Of a DNA stretch of 25,086 nucleotides, positions 22,112-25,086 are shown in pieces. This DNA comes from Smithella sp. (lineage in GTDB: Bacteria; Desulfobacterota; Syntrophia; Syntrophales; Smithellaceae), in NCBI GenBank assembly GCA_012797505.1, contig JAAZOZ010000099.1, forward strand, positions 1-25,086, in the 5' to 3' direction. How positions within the stretch are numbered: position 1 is the stretch's first letter; every line of letters begins with the position of its first letter. The translations under genes and the position numbers were made by a program. The notes beneath the pieces were generated by a model that worked only from the letters and a program-made list of their open reading frames with translations, was not told where the DNA came from and made no database searches.

Positions 22112-24769
22112 ATGACTGAAAAGAATCCAAATTCCCTCCTGGCCGTTGTGGACGGCAGCAATTATTTGTACCGCGCTTTCTACGGCATTCCCGCGCTGTC
22201 CAATTCCAGGGGCTTCCCCACCAACGCGATTTACGGTTTCACTATTATGCTGATGAAGCTGCTCAAGGATATCCATCCGGATTATATCGTTGTGACCTTT
22301 GATCTCAAGGGGCCGACAACCCGGCATGAAGCGTATGAGGATTACAAAGCAACGCGCAAGCCGATGCCGGAGGATCTGATCGCGCAGGTTCCCCTCATCA
22401 AGGAAGTGATCCGCGGATTTTCCATCCCGATTCTGGAGAAGCAGGGAACGGAGGCAGACGATCTGATCGGTACGCTCGTGGTCCGGGCGCGGAAAAAGGG
22501 ATGGCGCGCCGTGATAATCTCCGGCGACAAGGATTTGATGCAGCTCATCGGCGACGGGGTGACCCTGGTCGATACGATGAAGGACAAAACCTATGACAGC
22601 GCGGCGGTCAGGGAAAAATTCGGCGTGGGTCCGGACAAAGTGGTGGAGATCCTGGGGTTGATGGGCGACGCATCCGACAACATTCCCGGCGTCCCCGGCA
22701 TCGGCCCCAAAACGGCCCGGAGGCTGATTGAAGAATACGGATCCGTGGAAGCGGTTCTGGAAAACGCGGAAAAGCTCCACAACGTCAAGCTGCGTGAAAG
22801 CTTCCGCAAATACGCCGATCAGGCCCGGCTCAGCCGCCGGTTGGCGGTGATTTCCACGGACGTGGATTTGGATTTTGATCTGAAGGATGCGGCGCGCCGG
22901 GAACCCGACAGGGAGGCGCTTTCCCGGCTCTTCAGGGATTTTGAATTTTCATCGCTTTTGCAGCAAATTTCAGCCGGCCCGGCAAAACCGGAGGTTCCCT
23001 GCAAAATCGTGGCGGACACGAAGGCCCTTGCGGAGCTGGTCGGAGCACTTCGAGGCGTGAGAACCTTCGCGTGTGAAATGTTCCCGGAAAAAAATACGCC
23101 GCAGGCGCTGATCGGAATGGCGATCGGGGCCGGTCGGGAAAGATTTTATATTCCGCTGGGGCATGACGGCGCCGGACAGCAGCTCAAGACGGAAGAGGTC
23201 TGGCCCGCGCTTATGCCTTTCTGGGCCAATCCGAAAATCACCAAATACGCATACGATTTGAAAACAGCGCTGGTCCTGCTGCCGGACCTGCCGGTTTCGG
23301 CGGGTATGGATTTGCAATTGGCCGCTTATCTGCTCAACCCCGCGCGGCATTCCTATACGCTCGACGAAGTGGCGTGGGAATACCTGCAGGAGCGCGTCCC
23401 TTCCATGGCGGAAGCGGCGGGTGGCAGGGGGAAAAACCAGTCGCTTGCGCCTGCGCCTGTTGACCAGGCGGCCCTATCCGCCGGTCAGCGTGTCGCGGCC
23501 CTGCTTTCACTGGCGGAAAAACTGCTGGCCGGGCTGGATCAGGCCGGGGCTTCCTCACTGTATCGAGACGTGGAGATGCCGCTTCTGTTTACGCTGGCCG
23601 GGATGGAAAAAAAGGGCGTTCTGGTGGATGCCGCGCTTTTAAAGCAAATGTCCGGAGAGCTGTCGCAACTGCTGGCCCTCTCGGAGGAGAAAATATACCG
23701 TCTGGCCGGGGAAACATTCAATATCAATTCCCCCAAACAATTGCAGATGATTCTTTTTGAAAAGATGCAGCTTCCGAAGGGCAAAAAGACAAAAGAAGGT
23801 TATTCGACGGATGTGGATGTCCTCTCCGACCTGGCCCGGAGCCACGAGCTGCCCGCCGAAATTCTGGCCTACCGGTCTTTAGCCAAGCTCAAATCCACGT
23901 ATGTGGACGCGCTTCCGGCGCTGATTTCTCCGCAAACCGGAAGGATCCATACGTCATACAACCAGACCGTGGCGGCGACCGGCCGGCTTTCGAGCAGCAA
24001 CCCCAACCTTCAGAACATTCCCGTCCGGACCGTCGAGGGCAAAAGAATCCGTCAGGCCTTTATCGCTCCCCCCGGCTGTGTTTTGATTTCCGCCGACTAC
24101 TCGCAGATCGAACTTCGCGTGCTGGCGCACCTGTCCGAAGACGAGGCTTTGCTGGACGCTTTCGCGGCCGATGCCGATATTCACACCCGGACGGCTTCCG
24201 ACGTGTTTGGTGTTTTTCCCGAAATGGTCAGCCCCGATATGCGCAGGCAGGCCAAAGTCATCAACTTCGGCATTCTCTACGGTATGAGCGCGTTCGGCCT
24301 GGCCCGGGAGCTGGGCGTTTCCCAGAAAACCGCTCAAGTCTATATTGACGGCTACTTTGCCCGTTACAAAAAAGTGCGCGCCTATCTGGACGGTGTCCTG
24401 GAAGGGGCAAGGCGCGACGGCTTTGTCTGCACGATTCTGAATCGTCGCCGCTGGCTGCCCGATCTGCAAAGCAAGATTCCGTCCGTTCGCCAGTTTGCCG
24501 AACGGATGGCCATTAACGCGCCCATCCAGGGGTCTGCCGCGGATTTGATCAAGGTGGCCATGGTGAACATTGACCGTTTGCTGAAGGAGAAAAACCTTGA
24601 CGCCCGCCTGATCATGCAGGTGCACGACGAACTGGTCCTGGAAGCTCCGGTTCAGGAACAAGAGGACGTCAAAAAGCTTGTCCGGGAGGAAATGGAAAAC
24701 GTGATTCGCCTGAAAGTGCCCCTGAAAGTGGAGATCGCTTCGGGGGTGAACTGGGACGAGGCGCATTGA
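22112..24769 (+). CDS. polA: DNA polymerase I
   Basis: The 885-residue protein has a complete 5'-3' exonuclease domain (about 1-290; 'VVDGSNYLYRAFYG', 'GTEADDLIGTL', 'SGDKDLMQL', 'GVPGIGPKTA'). A 3'-5' exonuclease-like domain covers about 305-480, and the polymerase domain runs from about 490 to the end. Motif A 'SADYSQIELR' has Asp662. Motif B 'RRQAKVINFGILYG' has Lys715 and Phe719. Motif C 'MQVHDELVLEAP' has Asp839-Glu840. The proofreading site is degenerate: the exo-I position reads 'FACEMF' (F319-A-C-E322), losing the first Asp, and the exo-III Asp block is replaced by 'QRVAALLSL'. It serves repair and Okazaki-fragment processing. The ribosome site is weak, so read-through from the haem operon or coupling is likely. 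Confidence 0.97.
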   Translation: MTEKNPNSLLAVVDGSNYLYRAFYGIPALSNSRGFPTNAIYGFTIMLMKLLKDIHPDYIVVTFDLKGPTTRHEAYEDYKATRKPMPEDLIAQVPLIKEVIRGFSIPILEKQGTEADDLIGTLVVRARKKGWRAVIISGDKDLMQLIGDGVTLVDTMKDKTYDSAAVREKFGVGPDKVVEILGLMGDASDNIPGVPGIGPKTARRLIEEYGSVEAVLENAEKLHNVKLRESFRKYADQARLSRRLAVISTDVDLDFDLKDAARREPDREALSRLFRDFEFSSLLQQISAGPAKPEVPCKIVADTKALAELVGALRGVRTFACEMFPEKNTPQALIGMAIGAGRERFYIPLGHDGAGQQLKTEEVWPALMPFWANPKITKYAYDLKTALVLLPDLPVSAGMDLQLAAYLLNPARHSYTLDEVAWEYLQERVPSMAEAAGGRGKNQSLAPAPVDQAALSAGQRVAALLSLAEKLLAGLDQAGASSLYRDVEMPLLFTLAGMEKKGVLVDAALLKQMSGELSQLLALSEEKIYRLAGETFNINSPKQLQMILFEKMQLPKGKKTKEGYSTDVDVLSDLARSHELPAEILAYRSLAKLKSTYVDALPALISPQTGRIHTSYNQTVAATGRLSSSNPNLQNIPVRTVEGKRIRQAFIAPPGCVLISADYSQIELRVLAHLSEDEALLDAFAADADIHTRTASDVFGVFPEMVSPDMRRQAKVINFGILYGMSAFGLARELGVSQKTAQVYIDGYFARYKKVRAYLDGVLEGARRDGFVCTILNRRRWLPDLQSKIPSVRQFAERMAINAPIQGSAADLIKVAMVNIDRLLKEKNLDARLIMQVHDELVLEAPVQEQEDVKKLVREEMENVIRLKVPLKVEIASGVNWDEAH

Positions 24770-24848
24770 AAAAAGGCTGAAGATCTTGGGATCGAAAGGA
24801 AAAGACGCAAAGACCGGCCTTTGCCGTTGATTGCTCCCGGCGAAAAAG

Positions 24849-24865
24849 GCGGCTATTCCAGCCGC
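24849..24865 (+). terminator. Terminator-like hairpin after polA
   Basis: GCGGCT (24849-24854) and AGCCGC (24860-24865) form a perfect 6-bp stem with the loop ATTCC, followed by the A/T-rich AATTATTATT. The U-run is broken by A residues, so termination would be weak. It is the first such structure after the polA stop at 24769. Confidence 0.4.
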
Positions 24866-24873
24866 AATTATTA

Positions 24874-24903
24874 TTGATATGCTTTTGGTAAATATGCTAT
24901 AGA
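24874..24903 (+). promoter_or_regulatory. Promoter candidate facing the right edge
   Basis: TTGATA (24874-24879) and TATAGA (24898-24903) are 18 bases apart on the plus strand, each close to the sigma-70 consensus. No gene starts between it and the window end; the rest of 24770-25012 holds only the hairpin at 24849-24865 and no ORF that I can support. Confidence 0.4.
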
Positions 24904-25012
24904 AACAGCGGTTTTTCAGCAGTTGAGATAAACGATGCATCCCCTGGCTCGGGAATCTTCGTTGTCGAGGCGGGAAAAGATCGTCTGAGAGCTTTGAATA
25001 ACGGCCATTTTT

Positions 25013-25086
25013 GTCATTTCGACCGAAGGGAGAAATCTTGAACAAACGGCCATCTTTAAGATTTCTCGTCGCTCACGCTCCTCGAA
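25013..25086. repeat. Dispersed inverted-repeat element cut by the right edge
   Basis: GTCATTTCGACCGAAGGGAG begins the element. GAGAAATCTT (25030-25039) and AAGATTTCTC (25058-25067) form a perfect 10-bp inverted pair, and TTCGA (25018-25022) mirrors TCGAA (25082-25086). This end sequence is that of a common intergenic repeat of many bacteria, whose mate would end in 'GAAATGAC' just outside the window. ACGGCCAT occurs both before it (25001-25008) and inside its loop (25046-25053). Confidence 0.7.

Noticed and set aside
23954..25045. Minus-strand open frame of about 363 codons opposite the polA 3' end
   Set aside because: It shadows the polymerase domain and then runs into intergenic sequence and a repeat; no family signature.
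1..25086. CRISPR arrays, tRNA or rRNA genes, toxin-antitoxin or phage-defence genes
   Set aside because: No regularly spaced direct repeats, no cloverleaf-like or rRNA sequence, and no defence-type protein families were seen.

Overview
The window looks like chromosomal DNA of an anaerobic bacterium of the Desulfobacterota (the old Deltaproteobacteria), perhaps a Syntrophales-like lineage. This is inferred from content: a siroheme-dependent (Ahb) haem pathway, an EFR1-type flavodoxin/ferredoxin, a DUF134 - NifX-like - Mrp cluster, and dispersed palindromic repeats of a type common in this group. No rRNA, tRNA or CRISPR array was seen. Genes are densely packed and most carry a clear Shine-Dalgarno sequence.

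Left third (about 1-5600). A fragment of an IS21-type IstB gene lies at the left edge. A minus-strand series then runs, in transcription order, DUF134 regulator, NifX-like cluster carrier, Mrp/NBP35 ATPase, a broken second NifX-like gene, an MBL-fold hydrolase, a HotDog thioesterase and an EFR1 flavodoxin/ferredoxin. The DUF134 gene has a full-consensus sigma-70 promoter with a 10-bp palindrome in its spacer. A divergent pair encodes a small ECF-S-like membrane protein and a DUF1893 protein, with overlapping stop and start.

Middle (about 5600-12730, all minus strand). An M29 aminopeptidase, a CarH-like B12-binding sensor and a PAS-GGDEF diguanylate cyclase form one tight operon. Downstream lie a GAF-GGDEF protein with its own strong promoter and a nine-codon leader ORF, a eukaryote-type hexokinase, and a monoacylglycerol-lipase-like hydrolase. 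A 70-bp palindromic repeat separates the GAF-GGDEF gene from the hexokinase.

Right half (12938-24769, all plus strand). This is a nearly complete haem pathway from glutamyl-tRNA through siroheme: precorrin-2 dehydrogenase, HemX/CcsA-like protein, HemA, HemC, CobA-HemD fusion, AhbC, HemB, AhbD, one AsnC-type siroheme decarboxylase subunit, then DNA polymerase I with a degenerate proofreading domain. HemL and a second siroheme decarboxylase subunit are not in the window. HemA, HemB, HemC and HemD make uroporphyrinogen III; CobA and the dehydrogenase make sirohydrochlorin/siroheme; the AsnC-type protein, AhbC and AhbD convert siroheme to haem b. The right edge runs into a second family of dispersed inverted repeat.

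The items most worth checking are the CarH-like B12 sensor coupled to a cyclic-di-GMP synthase, the DUF134 promoter/operator with its decayed NifX paralogue, the ECF-S-like/DUF1893 pair, and the repeat-derived spacer before ahbD.
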